A stretch of 64,000 nucleotides of DNA from Thermoplasmata archaeon (GTDB lineage Archaea; Thermoplasmatota; Thermoplasmata; Thermoplasmatales; GCA-001856825). The position numbers were made by a program, and so were the translations under genes. The notes under the pieces were generated by a model. It was not told the DNA's origin, searched no databases, and was given only the letters and a program-made list of their open reading frames with translations. Shown piece by piece: positions 34,579-42,787 of this stretch. Location: NCBI GenBank assembly GCA_021817415.1, contig JAKAUZ010000003.1, positions 186,001-250,000 of the forward strand, read 5' to 3'. Position 1 is the stretch's first letter. Every line of letters begins with the position of its first letter.

Positions 34579-35837
34579 CGCTGGTAAATTTCAGAATTTT
34601 TCCTTATGACCTCTTCAACGTTAATGCCCTCAAATTTTCCATTGGAATAGATAAGTCTTCCATCCACAATAGTGTGGGACACGCTTCTTCCGTTGGTCGA
34701 ATAAATCAGTATATTCTCTGCATTGTCAGGGGTCAGTGGCACCTGTGATAAACCTCCACCTACCACGGTTATGTCGGCCTTGAAACCCTCCTTTATCATT
34801 CCGCCATTACCCCCAAACACCTTCCAGGGGTTCAGCGTTAAAGCACGAACCATCATAGGGGGATCCAGTGCCATTGATTCTTCCCTGTAATTCTTCTGCA
34901 GAAGCGAAGCAATCTTGGCGTTTTCCAGCATGTCCAGTGAGTTCTCGGTTGCTGCTGAATCAGTTCCAAGAGTGAAGTTGAGACCGTTCTCTATCATCTC
35001 TATAACCGGGGAAAAATTACCATTCCCAAGTTTCATGTTGCTGACGGGATCATTTACGCCAGTCACTCGGTATTCTCCCAGTTTTCTCATTTCAGCCAGT
35101 GTGACATATATGAGATGGGATGCAACCAGCCTGTTACTCAGGAAACCTAGGTCATTCAAATATTCAACTGGCCTTTTCTTTTCCTTCTTCACAATGTCAT
35201 AAACCTCTTTCCTGTTTTCACTCAGATGAATTGTGTAGGGCGATTCATATCTATCAGCCATGTCTTTAGAGGCAATTATGTCATCCCTATCGCATGAGTA
35301 AATTCCGTGAGGTGCAGGGAGTGGAGTAACCAATTTATGCCCCCTGTAACTTTTGATGAAATTTTCTGCATTGCTCAGTGGGTCTCCCTTCTGCGTCGTG
35401 ATATTTTTATTAACTATGCTCCATCCCAAAAATCCCCTTATTCCTGTCTCTTCAACAGCTCTTGCGGTCTGTTCCTGTGAATAATACATGTCCATGAACG
35501 AGGTCACGCCATTACTCAACATTTCCAGAATACCCAACTTGGCCCCCCAGTAAATCTCCTCCTCCGTCCTGACCTCATCCAGCTTGAATCCCCTTGCAAG
35601 GAACTTGTCAAACTCCAGGTCATCCATTAGCGTCCTCATGTTTGTCATCGATACGTGGGTGTGCATGTTGACAAACCCAGGAGATACAATCTTCCCGTCA
35701 CAATCTATGGTATATTCTGATTCATGGCTAATTGTTTCAGAAACCTCTGAAATCAAACCGTCATCTAAAAATACGTCCATACGGGAGGGGGGTCCCGTAT
35801 TTGTTATGACTATTCCATTCTTGAGAAGAATCTGCAT
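34554..35837 (-). CDS. Amidohydrolase, MTA/SAH/5'-deoxyadenosine deaminase type
   Basis: A 427-aa metal-dependent deaminase. Metal ligands are seen in PGFVNMHTHVSM (HxH near residue 60), SPYTIHLSENRKEV (His near 205) and FTLGTDSAATENS (Asp near 288). HGIYSCDRDDI is the typical substrate loop. In archaea such enzymes deaminate S-adenosylhomocysteine, methylthioadenosine or 5'-deoxyadenosine. An MTA-type phosphorylase is also in the window (46.8 kb). It is the last gene of a long minus-strand run behind the ArsB-like permease (28-base gap). Confidence 0.88.
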   Translation of the reverse strand: MQILLKNGIVITNTGPPSRMDVFLDDGLISEVSETISHESEYTIDCDGKIVSPGFVNMHTHVSMTNMRTLMDDLEFDKFLARGFKLDEVRTEEEIYWGAKLGILEMLSNGVTSFMDMYYSQEQTARAVEETGIRGFLGWSIVNKNITTQKGDPLSNAENFIKSYRGHKLVTPLPAPHGIYSCDRDDIIASKDMADRYESPYTIHLSENRKEVYDIVKKEKKRPVEYLNDLGFLSNRLVASHLIYVTLAEMRKLGEYRVTGVNDPVSNMKLGNGNFSPVIEMIENGLNFTLGTDSAATENSLDMLENAKIASLLQKNYREESMALDPPMMVRALTLNPWKVFGGNGGMIKEGFKADITVVGGGLSQVPLTPDNAENILIYSTNGRSVSHTIVDGRLIYSNGKFEGINVEEVIRKNSEIYQRYRSLINS

Positions 35838-35865
35838 GAAATCATATCAGTTCTTAATATAAATC

Positions 35866-36930
35866 CTATTTCAAGAGCCAAATTAATCCTATTGCTCCAG
35901 TTATCAGGAGAAATAGAAATGAGTACTTATTGAACTTGAGGAAGTTCTTCCCTGAAATGTTCCTGAGCGCAATCAGGTTTGCCAGGGACGCAATGACCGT
36001 TCCGTTCCCGCCTATGTTAACACCGTATGAAAGTGGAACCCAGCTTGAGATCTTCCCAAATAACACAGTGGTTGGAACGTTGCTGAGGAACTGGGAAAAT
36101 ATGATCGACAGAATGTAAATTTCAATTACATTCGTTGGGACAGGAATTCTCACGATCAATTTAAGGGAGTTCATGACAAGGAATATCAGGATGAAAACGA
36201 CGATCAGCACATAATCGACCTTCACAATCCCCGCAGGCTCAATAACCAGGAGGGAAGCAATCGAGACGATTATCGCTGCAATGAAAAACCATCCACTTAG
36301 ATTCAGTGCCATTGCACTTATGACCACTGAGAGAAGAACCACATTGGTAGCAAACAGTCCATAATTAGGCCTAGTGGGAGTTGCTTGAGTCGCCAGTTTT
36401 TCATTGCCCATGAAACCAACGAAAAGCAGCAGTACAACCATTGAGAAAAGGTATGGAGGGAACATATTGGAAATGAATTGGGGATAGTTCAGGTGGTTCA
36501 ACCCGTAGATGATGATATTTTGCGGATTGCCAAATGGAGTCAGCATTGAACCCACGTTTGCTGCGATTGCCTGGAAAATAATGACGTCTTCGACATTCTT
36601 TTTAGTGAACTTCCCTATGCTCACGGTGAGTGGGACCAGGACGAGAAGGGCCACATCATTTGTGAGAAACATTGCAAGGGATGATGTCAAAATAATGGAA
36701 GTAAGCAGAAGCTGTCTTCTGTCTTTAGTGAATTCCAGTATCTTAAGGGAAAGAAAGTCTATTCCTCCTGACATCATCAGGCTCGCATTTATGACAATCA
36801 GCGAACTCAGGATTTCAATCGTTTTCCAGTCTACCAATCCAGGAGAATAGAAACTTCTCCTCAGCAGTGAGAGGGAGAGATAAGCCAGGCCCAGAACAAT
36901 GAGCAAGGCTCTGTTTACTGTTATTCTCAT
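35866..36930 (-). CDS. ArsB/NhaD-type ion or anion permease
   Basis: A 354-aa integral membrane protein with about 9-10 helices. The hallmark segments FLTNDVALLVLVPLTVSIGK near residue 88 and NVGSMLTPFGNPQNIIIY near 132 match the paired reentrant loops of the ion-transporter superfamily that includes ArsB, NhaD and citrate carriers. It is somewhat short of the usual 400-430 aa. It follows the 113-aa gene by 2 bases and precedes the amidohydrolase. The substrate (arsenite, Na+/H+, dicarboxylate or another anion) is not decided by sequence. Confidence 0.85.
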   Translation of the reverse strand: MRITVNRALLIVLGLAYLSLSLLRRSFYSPGLVDWKTIEILSSLIVINASLMMSGGIDFLSLKILEFTKDRRQLLLTSIILTSSLAMFLTNDVALLVLVPLTVSIGKFTKKNVEDVIIFQAIAANVGSMLTPFGNPQNIIIYGLNHLNYPQFISNMFPPYLFSMVVLLLFVGFMGNEKLATQATPTRPNYGLFATNVVLLSVVISAMALNLSGWFFIAAIIVSIASLLVIEPAGIVKVDYVLIVVFILIFLVMNSLKLIVRIPVPTNVIEIYILSIIFSQFLSNVPTTVLFGKISSWVPLSYGVNIGGNGTVIASLANLIALRNISGKNFLKFNKYSFLFLLITGAIGLIWLLK

Positions 36931-36932
36931 TC

Positions 36933-37274
36933 TTATAGCGTATCTTTCAGGATCGTATCCAGCTCAGGTCCAATTGCTTTTACTATCGTCTTCACCATCT
37001 CGTCCCTGAATGATTCAGGGAGTGATATGATACCCAGTTCTGCGACAATTTTCAGGAGTTTTCCCTGTGCTGCAGCCTCCAGCAATTTTCCCTGAGTGTA
37101 TTCCTTGATCGCTCCCTTGAGCTCCTCCTCCAGCCTTGGGTTGTCCTTCAGCTTCTTTCTTATGAGATCCTTGATCTCCTCTTTGTAGATGTCTACCACT
37201 GCATTAATGATTATGTCATCTGAAATCATCAGTTTCCTTGAACTGTCGAAAATGAAATTATCGTCAGGGCACAT
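36933..37274 (-). CDS. Unknown small helical protein
   Basis: A 113-aa protein rich in Lys and Glu, predicted all-helical (DIYKEEIKDLIRKKLKDNPRLEEELKGAIKEY). I do not know the family. It may start at the internal ATG of MISDDIIINAVVDIY rather than at MCPDD. It lies between archease (31-base gap) and the ArsB-like permease (2-base gap), so it is cotranscribed. No metal or catalytic motif is seen. Confidence 0.7.
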   Translation of the reverse strand: MCPDDNFIFDSSRKLMISDDIIINAVVDIYKEEIKDLIRKKLKDNPRLEEELKGAIKEYTQGKLLEAAAQGKLLKIVAELGIISLPESFRDEMVKTIVKAIGPELDTILKDTL

Positions 37275-37305
37275 GTGATATTAATTCAATGCTGACTATT
37301 AAACA

Positions 37306-37707
37306 TTATATGTCGAGGGTAATCTCAATGATACCATTTTCCCTGTCGACAATTATTCTGTCGTACGTTGCTGCCTTGATGACATATCTCCTCTGGTGCC
37401 TCGATTCGTCAAATCTCTCCCCGTACCCCTCCCAGTATATTTTCCACTTGTCGATCCTGAGTAGCCTCACCCTGTAGTTCATCATTCTCACGTCTGAATT
37501 ATAGATTAGATCAGAAAGCAGGGAGACAACGCAACCTTCAGCATCTGAAAAGATGACTGTCGAACTTATTCTCTCCTCAGCCTTCACGGTCCCTTCGTAA
37601 ATGAGGGAAAGCATGAAGTTGGACAATTCGAGGAGCGATTTCTGTATGCTCCTTGACTGTGCCCTGAGGCGAATGTCGGCAGTATGATCGACAATAGTTA
37701 CAGGCAT
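37306..37707 (-). CDS. Archease
   Basis: A 133-aa protein with the archease signature: VTIVDHTADIRLRAQSRS at the N-terminus, DAEGCVVSLLSDLIYNSDV in the centre and KAATYDRIIVDRENG at the end, holding the acidic calcium-binding residues. Archease activates RtcB RNA ligase for tRNA splicing and can also help tRNA methyltransferases. Its usual partner rtcB is not in the window. It lies in a minus-strand run between a flippase and the small unknown gene. Confidence 0.93.
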   Translation of the reverse strand: MPVTIVDHTADIRLRAQSRSIQKSLLELSNFMLSLIYEGTVKAEERISSTVIFSDAEGCVVSLLSDLIYNSDVRMMNYRVRLLRIDKWKIYWEGYGERFDESRHQRRYVIKAATYDRIIVDRENGIIEITLDI

Positions 37708-37734
37708 CCCCGCTCCTCCACTTGAAATAAGTGA

Positions 37735-39264
37735 TCACTGGGAAGGTTTCTTGATCTCATTTAACGCATACCTCACAAGTTTCTTGACATTGAATGTGTT
37801 CAGAATCTCCTTGAACTCTTCCCTGCTAAGTATCTTCAGGGCCCTGATAATGAGCAAGTATATGACTGAGTAAGCTACAAATAATCCTGCAAGTATCAAG
37901 AATGGAATTGAGGAGTTGTCATCGAAATACCAGTAAAATGGGATTATGAGTGCAACTGATATAGCGACAGACTTGATTGTATCAAGTGTAATGAATACTT
38001 TTATTGAACGGTAAACGAGAAATGAAGCCGTAAGGTAAGTTGCAATGCCGGAAATCAGGGTGGCTATTGCCGCTCCATTAACACCATAACCAAGCAATGT
38101 AAGACCACCTACCTTGCCAGGGATCAGGACAAGATCAAGGATGATGATAAGAACGGCACCAACTATGGAAAGGAAGGCAGATATTCCCGTTTCTCCGGTC
38201 GCATTGAAATGGCTCTGGTAAGGGTTAAGCAGCACCGTGAACCAAGTTGCAACCAAAAGAAGCTGAAGAGTAAAGCTGAAAGGTATGAGCTGTGAGCTCC
38301 ACAGATTTAGAATGGGTGCCGAAAATGCATACGCAAACATTATGATGGGTGAAACAAAAAGAGCAATGTATTTCATAAGGAAAACCAGGCGGTCCACATA
38401 TTCCTGCGCACTACCCTTGTGGGAAGCAAGCAGTGGAAGGATCAGGATGGTCAGCGAACCGCTGAAGCTACTCAGCATGGTGATTATTCTCACTGCGCTT
38501 GCGTACCCTCCAAGTTCGTATGAATGGAAGAAACTCTGGATCATAATCTGCGCGAGATTTGAAGAGATTGCGAGCACAATAGAAGCACCCATCAGAGGAT
38601 AGGAATAATGCAGATATTCCCTTATCACCGTAAATCTGGGCCACCTGAAATTCCACGGTCTGCCAAACCTGTAATACATCGCAAAATAGACCAAGTAGGA
38701 AAGAGTGTAGGAGACGGCAATCATCTCGGCCATCTGGTCTATATTCCCGATGTTGAAAACATTGAACTGGATCAGGATCACCACAGCGACAAGCCTCACT
38801 GCAGTTTCTGCAATGCTTGGTATCGCCATTTTTGCAGCTTCAAGCGTACCAGTGAAGAAGCTCCTGATTCCCTGGATAAATGGAAGCGAGAAGAAGTAAG
38901 GTATGAGAATTATAATGCTCAGCAGTTCGTACTTTGATTCAAAACCGTGATGAAGTACAATCCTCCAGACAAACAAGGATAAGAGCACAGCAGAGATGTA
39001 AATTAGCGTCAGGAATATTTTCAACAGGATGAACGCATTGCTGTATTCATTCCTGTCCTTTCCCTCGGAAATCATCTTCGTTTGTGCAGTGTTTATGCCC
39101 AGATCAGATATAAATGAAAATAAGCTCCCAAATGAGAGTGCGAAGGAGAATATCCCGAAGGCAACCACACCGGCGTGTCTAAGAATCAGATAATAGACCA
39201 GGTATCCAGCTATCAGCCCAAATACGTTCTGAATCATTATCCACGTTGGTCTGGAAGTTTCCAT
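37735..39264 (-). CDS. Polysaccharide flippase-like membrane protein (MOP superfamily)
   Basis: A 509-aa membrane protein with about 12-14 helices. The N-terminal pattern NVFGLIAGYLVYYLILRHAGVVAFGIFSFALSFGSLFSFISDLG is that of Wzx-like flippases, which move lipid-linked oligosaccharides across the membrane. The C-terminus has a short charged tail. It probably serves surface glycan or protein N-glycosylation, in keeping with the many N-x-S/T sites on the two giant surface proteins; the 934-aa surface gene lies just upstream on the same strand. That link is an inference. Confidence 0.85.
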   Translation of the reverse strand: METSRPTWIMIQNVFGLIAGYLVYYLILRHAGVVAFGIFSFALSFGSLFSFISDLGINTAQTKMISEGKDRNEYSNAFILLKIFLTLIYISAVLLSLFVWRIVLHHGFESKYELLSIIILIPYFFSLPFIQGIRSFFTGTLEAAKMAIPSIAETAVRLVAVVILIQFNVFNIGNIDQMAEMIAVSYTLSYLVYFAMYYRFGRPWNFRWPRFTVIREYLHYSYPLMGASIVLAISSNLAQIMIQSFFHSYELGGYASAVRIITMLSSFSGSLTILILPLLASHKGSAQEYVDRLVFLMKYIALFVSPIIMFAYAFSAPILNLWSSQLIPFSFTLQLLLVATWFTVLLNPYQSHFNATGETGISAFLSIVGAVLIIILDLVLIPGKVGGLTLLGYGVNGAAIATLISGIATYLTASFLVYRSIKVFITLDTIKSVAISVALIIPFYWYFDDNSSIPFLILAGLFVAYSVIYLLIIRALKILSREEFKEILNTFNVKKLVRYALNEIKKPSQ

Positions 39265-39400
39265 CTATCTGTCCACATTAGCAATACATAGAAAAATGTT
39301 GGCAAATCTCTGGGGTCTCAACCAGTTAATGCGAGACTACCGCCTGCTCATTGCAGAATCAGCTCGACAATTCAGCATTCCAGTCTGAAGGGGTGAGTGA

Positions 39401-42160
39401 CTATTTTCTCAAATTTCTTCTACCGCGACGCATAAGTATCGATCCAGTTGCAATTATTGCAATCGCAATCAATGCTATTATTATCCCAACGTAAACGATC
39501 GGTATTCCATTCCACGTGTTACTCAGAGAGTATACGCGAAGTTCCTCAATCGTGACCGCGGATGAATTTGAGCTCAGGAAGACCGTTCCTTTTACAGATC
39601 GAGGATAATAACCCTCTGGAAAAGTGGCAACATAACTGTAGGTCCCATTCGTCACGTTGAATAACATGGTGCTCGTGTTGGAAGATTCAGTCTTTCCATC
39701 CACTTTTACGGACCAATTTTGGCCTTTTGCCAGTCCGGCTTCCTTGAACTCAAGTGTCAGATACCTGTAGAACACTATTGTCAAAGTCGTGTTCCCGTTC
39801 AAGTAAAGTGTTCCCTTGTCAGGAACAGCAAGGTAACCTCTGACCGGCATTACGGTGTAATTCCATTTCCCACCCGTAGCGTAAATAATTATGGAGGAGT
39901 TGTATGAGTGGAAGAGATTGCCAATGTAGACGCCCCATTCAGTCCCGTTCGGAAGTCCCAGTTCTTTCACAGTTATTGTATATACTTTAAAAAACTGAAT
40001 ATATATGACAATGTCCACATACCCAAAGGAATTGGAAAAAGAACTACCTGCTTCGATACCGTAGTATCCCTTAGCGCCTGCAGAAATACTATACGTCCCA
40101 TTGAACGTGTAATAATCCTTTATGTAGATATTTGGCGTATTATTCCGTTGGCTCAGATTATTGAGACGAGCCTGCCACTCATAATGTGACGGAAGCCCAG
40201 TCTCGCTGAATTCCACTAACCAGTACTGTTTGAAAACCACTGTAATGTTTTCATCAGCGTTCACATTTATTTTGCCAGTAGACGGGAAGGGAGTGACCTG
40301 AATATAACTGTAATATGTGGTCGCATAGTAGGTATAGTTGCCTCTACTCAAGTAGAATGTTATGGTTGAAAAATTTGTTCCATAGGATTCCGTGATATTG
40401 TTAATTGTGATCTGCCAGTAGTTAGATCCATACGAGCCTCCCATGCCCATTTCAGTAAAGTTCACTCTATAACCCTGAGGGTGAATGAAGGTAATCGAAA
40501 TATTAACTGAAGTCCCATTGACTGTAAAATTACCCATTGATGGATCAGGGGTGTAGCCATTGACAGGTTGTATGCTGAAGGAGTAGTTGCCATGTGGTTC
40601 CGCAAACGAAGTTTGATTCCACAGATATGGTCCAGGATGGAACGACTCTCCATTGGACAGGTTAACGTACCACCTCCACTGGTCAGTATTTGGCTCACCC
40701 GAATTCGGAAGCCCTGACTGGAAAAAGGTGACAATGAAAGTTTTCATGTAGCTTATCGATATGGCAGTTGATTTTCCATCTACAGTAATGTTACCTGAGT
40801 TCGGTACTGTGACAAAACCAGCGAGATTCTCGACTGAATATGAATAAGTTCCATTAGGAACAGAAAAAGTGATTGTTGAATTATCTGAATGAATCGTCTT
40901 ACCGTCGAGAGTCACTGACCATGTCGTATTGACTGGCAGCCCCGACTCGGAAAATGATACTGAATAATATTTGGGTGACGAAATAACTGAAACAGAATCA
41001 GATTTTGAATCTGTCACATAGATGTCCTGATTTGATGGATCGTACGTAATTGCATTTGGGCTGGACCCCACATGGACTGTTGCAACAACTGCATTGGTAA
41101 CGTCGTTTAATGCATCTACGGTGTCATTGCCCCACATGTTGACGAACAGAAGGCCGTTTGCTGTATCAAGAGCCATCCCCAGAGGCCTGGGCGAAAGGTT
41201 GATGGATCCAATGACACTGGAAGAAGAGGCACTTATAACCGAAATATTATTTGAGAGGAGGTTGCCAACGTATATCTGATTGTTCAGGGGGTCGTATAAT
41301 ATTGAGCCAGGGCTGGAACCAACACTTATCGAACCCACAACAGAGTTGGTAGTTACGCTGACAACTGAAATATTGTTGCTTCCAGTATTAGCTACATATA
41401 TGCGCCCATTATTAGGATCGTATGCCATGGCCCCTGGTGCAGTTCCCACCTGTATATTTCCAACAAATTGGTCATTTCCTGCATTGATAACCGAAACTGA
41501 ACTAGAATTGAAATCGGCGACATATATGTCTTCACTTATGCCTGCGTAAATGATTGAAGCAGGCTCTGACCCGACTGTTATATTGCCACTTACTGAACGT
41601 GCAGACGGGTCAACTATTGCGACATTATCTGACCAGAAGTCAGTAACGTAGATCATCTGATTGAGCGGATTGACAGCAATCGCATCCGGGCCGCCTGCCG
41701 TCACAATTGAGCCGATTACTTCGTTGGTGGAGCCGTCTATGATTGAAGTGTTGTTTGAATCGAAGTTAGTTGCATACAGCATGCCGTTGAACTGATCATA
41801 ACCGATGCCATCAGGGAAATTACCGACTTGAATATTTGCAACAACCCGAATGGAGGCGTTCATATCCTGAGGACCGGAAAATAACGTTAAATTGGATGGT
41901 CCATTTGGATTACGTCCTATAGCCTCTTTTGGAGTGTATATCGGTGCGGCTGACAATGACCCTGGGTTATGCAGCTGGCCTGAATTACCCAGTGGGAATG
42001 CCAAAATCATGGCCATCACCAAACAGACGGACACCCCTATCTTGATTTTCACACTCTTTCTAGTTTCCAAATGAATATGGTTGACCGCACTCGTGGAACC
42101 TCTCCTCGAATTCGCCAACATCAAGGTCAGTACTATTAATTGTTGAAGTACTAAAAACAT
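39401..42160 (-). CDS. Giant surface protein with a seven-bladed YVTN propeller and repeats
   Basis: After a signal segment (IKIGVSVCLVMAMILAFPLG) come seven blade repeats of YVTN type (YATNF, YVTDF, YVADF, YVANT, YVGNL, FVNMW, YVTDS). Then six beta-sandwich-like repeats of about 85 residues begin with YSVSFSESGLP, FIVTFFQSGLP, YRVNFTEMGMG, WLVEFSETGLP, YTITVKELGLP and LTLEFKEAGLA. One membrane helix (IPIVYVGIIIALIAIAIIATG) and the tail RRGRRNLRK end it. The track starts at ATG 42205, but the TATA box at 42212-42222 puts the mRNA start near 42190, so ATG 42160 or 42121 is more likely. It is a paralogue in plan of the 1019-aa protein. Confidence 0.85.
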   Translation of the reverse strand: MFLVLQQLIVLTLMLANSRRGSTSAVNHIHLETRKSVKIKIGVSVCLVMAMILAFPLGNSGQLHNPGSLSAAPIYTPKEAIGRNPNGPSNLTLFSGPQDMNASIRVVANIQVGNFPDGIGYDQFNGMLYATNFDSNNTSIIDGSTNEVIGSIVTAGGPDAIAVNPLNQMIYVTDFWSDNVAIVDPSARSVSGNITVGSEPASIIYAGISEDIYVADFNSSSVSVINAGNDQFVGNIQVGTAPGAMAYDPNNGRIYVANTGSNNISVVSVTTNSVVGSISVGSSPGSILYDPLNNQIYVGNLLSNNISVISASSSSVIGSINLSPRPLGMALDTANGLLFVNMWGNDTVDALNDVTNAVVATVHVGSSPNAITYDPSNQDIYVTDSKSDSVSVISSPKYYSVSFSESGLPVNTTWSVTLDGKTIHSDNSTITFSVPNGTYSYSVENLAGFVTVPNSGNITVDGKSTAISISYMKTFIVTFFQSGLPNSGEPNTDQWRWYVNLSNGESFHPGPYLWNQTSFAEPHGNYSFSIQPVNGYTPDPSMGNFTVNGTSVNISITFIHPQGYRVNFTEMGMGGSYGSNYWQITINNITESYGTNFSTITFYLSRGNYTYYATTYYSYIQVTPFPSTGKINVNADENITVVFKQYWLVEFSETGLPSHYEWQARLNNLSQRNNTPNIYIKDYYTFNGTYSISAGAKGYYGIEAGSSFSNSFGYVDIVIYIQFFKVYTITVKELGLPNGTEWGVYIGNLFHSYNSSIIIYATGGKWNYTVMPVRGYLAVPDKGTLYLNGNTTLTIVFYRYLTLEFKEAGLAKGQNWSVKVDGKTESSNTSTMLFNVTNGTYSYVATFPEGYYPRSVKGTVFLSSNSSAVTIEELRVYSLSNTWNGIPIVYVGIIIALIAIAIIATGSILMRRGRRNLRK

Positions 42161-42211
42161 TTCCTTAAAGGAAATGAGACGCAAAGTAGTCCACAATATA
42201 GACATTGATAG

Positions 42212-42222
42212 ATATTTAAACT
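42212..42222. promoter_or_regulatory. Two-way TATA element between the surface-protein gene and carS
   Basis: ATATTTAAACT reads as a TATA box on both strands. On plus it lies about 25 bases before the GTG of carS; on minus it would start the surface-protein message near 42190. One element may therefore serve both divergent genes. Confidence 0.45.
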
Positions 42223-42240
42223 AAAAGAGATTCGTGGGAG

Positions 42241-42786
42241 GTGATCCTGAGTTTCCTCGTATCTCTCGTTTTATTTATACCTGCATTCATAGCCAATCCG
42301 GCAGCAGTAGTGACCGGAGGACATGTCATACTGGACGGGAACAGGATATGGAGAGGGAAGAGGATTCTGGGGGATCATAAGACTCTTTCTGGATTGCTAG
42401 GAGGTACAGCGGCCGGAGTAATCATCGGACTTATTCTCAATTACATTTTCTTATTTGCTCATTTAAGCTACCTGACATTCTCGTCGTCATTTCCGACCGC
42501 TTTTTCAATCGTGCTTTCACTCTCCTTCTTTTCAATGTTCGGGGACCTTGTAGGATCGTTTATCAAAAGAAGACTGGGGAGGAAACCGGGACAGGAATCC
42601 ATATTCCTTGACCAGTATCCGTTTGCCTTGTCGGCACTATTTTTCACATATGTGCTATTTCCAGGAATCTCAAGTAAATTATTTCCTTGGGAAGGGATAA
42701 TTGCCATTCTTGTGGTTACACCGCTGATACACAGGGCAGTGAACATAATTGGGTACAGGCTGAAGATGAAAGATGTACCGTACTGA
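42241..42786 (+). CDS. carS: CDP-archaeol synthase CarS
   Basis: CarS transfers CMP from CTP to the unsaturated archaetidic acid (2,3-di-O-geranylgeranylglycerol phosphate) in archaeal lipid synthesis. The 181-aa membrane protein has about 5 helices; GKRILGDHKTLSGLLGG near residue 40 and FGDLVGSFIKRRLGRKPGQE with FLDQYPFALSAL near 100-130 are the conserved loops. The start codon GTG overlaps a full-length ribosome-binding sequence GGAGGTGATC; no other start exists nearby except CTG 42247. The gene diverges from the giant surface-protein gene and converges on the XPD-like helicase. Confidence 0.92.
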   Translation: MILSFLVSLVLFIPAFIANPAAVVTGGHVILDGNRIWRGKRILGDHKTLSGLLGGTAAGVIIGLILNYIFLFAHLSYLTFSSSFPTAFSIVLSLSFFSMFGDLVGSFIKRRLGRKPGQESIFLDQYPFALSALFFTYVLFPGISSKLFPWEGIIAILVVTPLIHRAVNIIGYRLKMKDVPY

Positions 42787-42787
42787 A

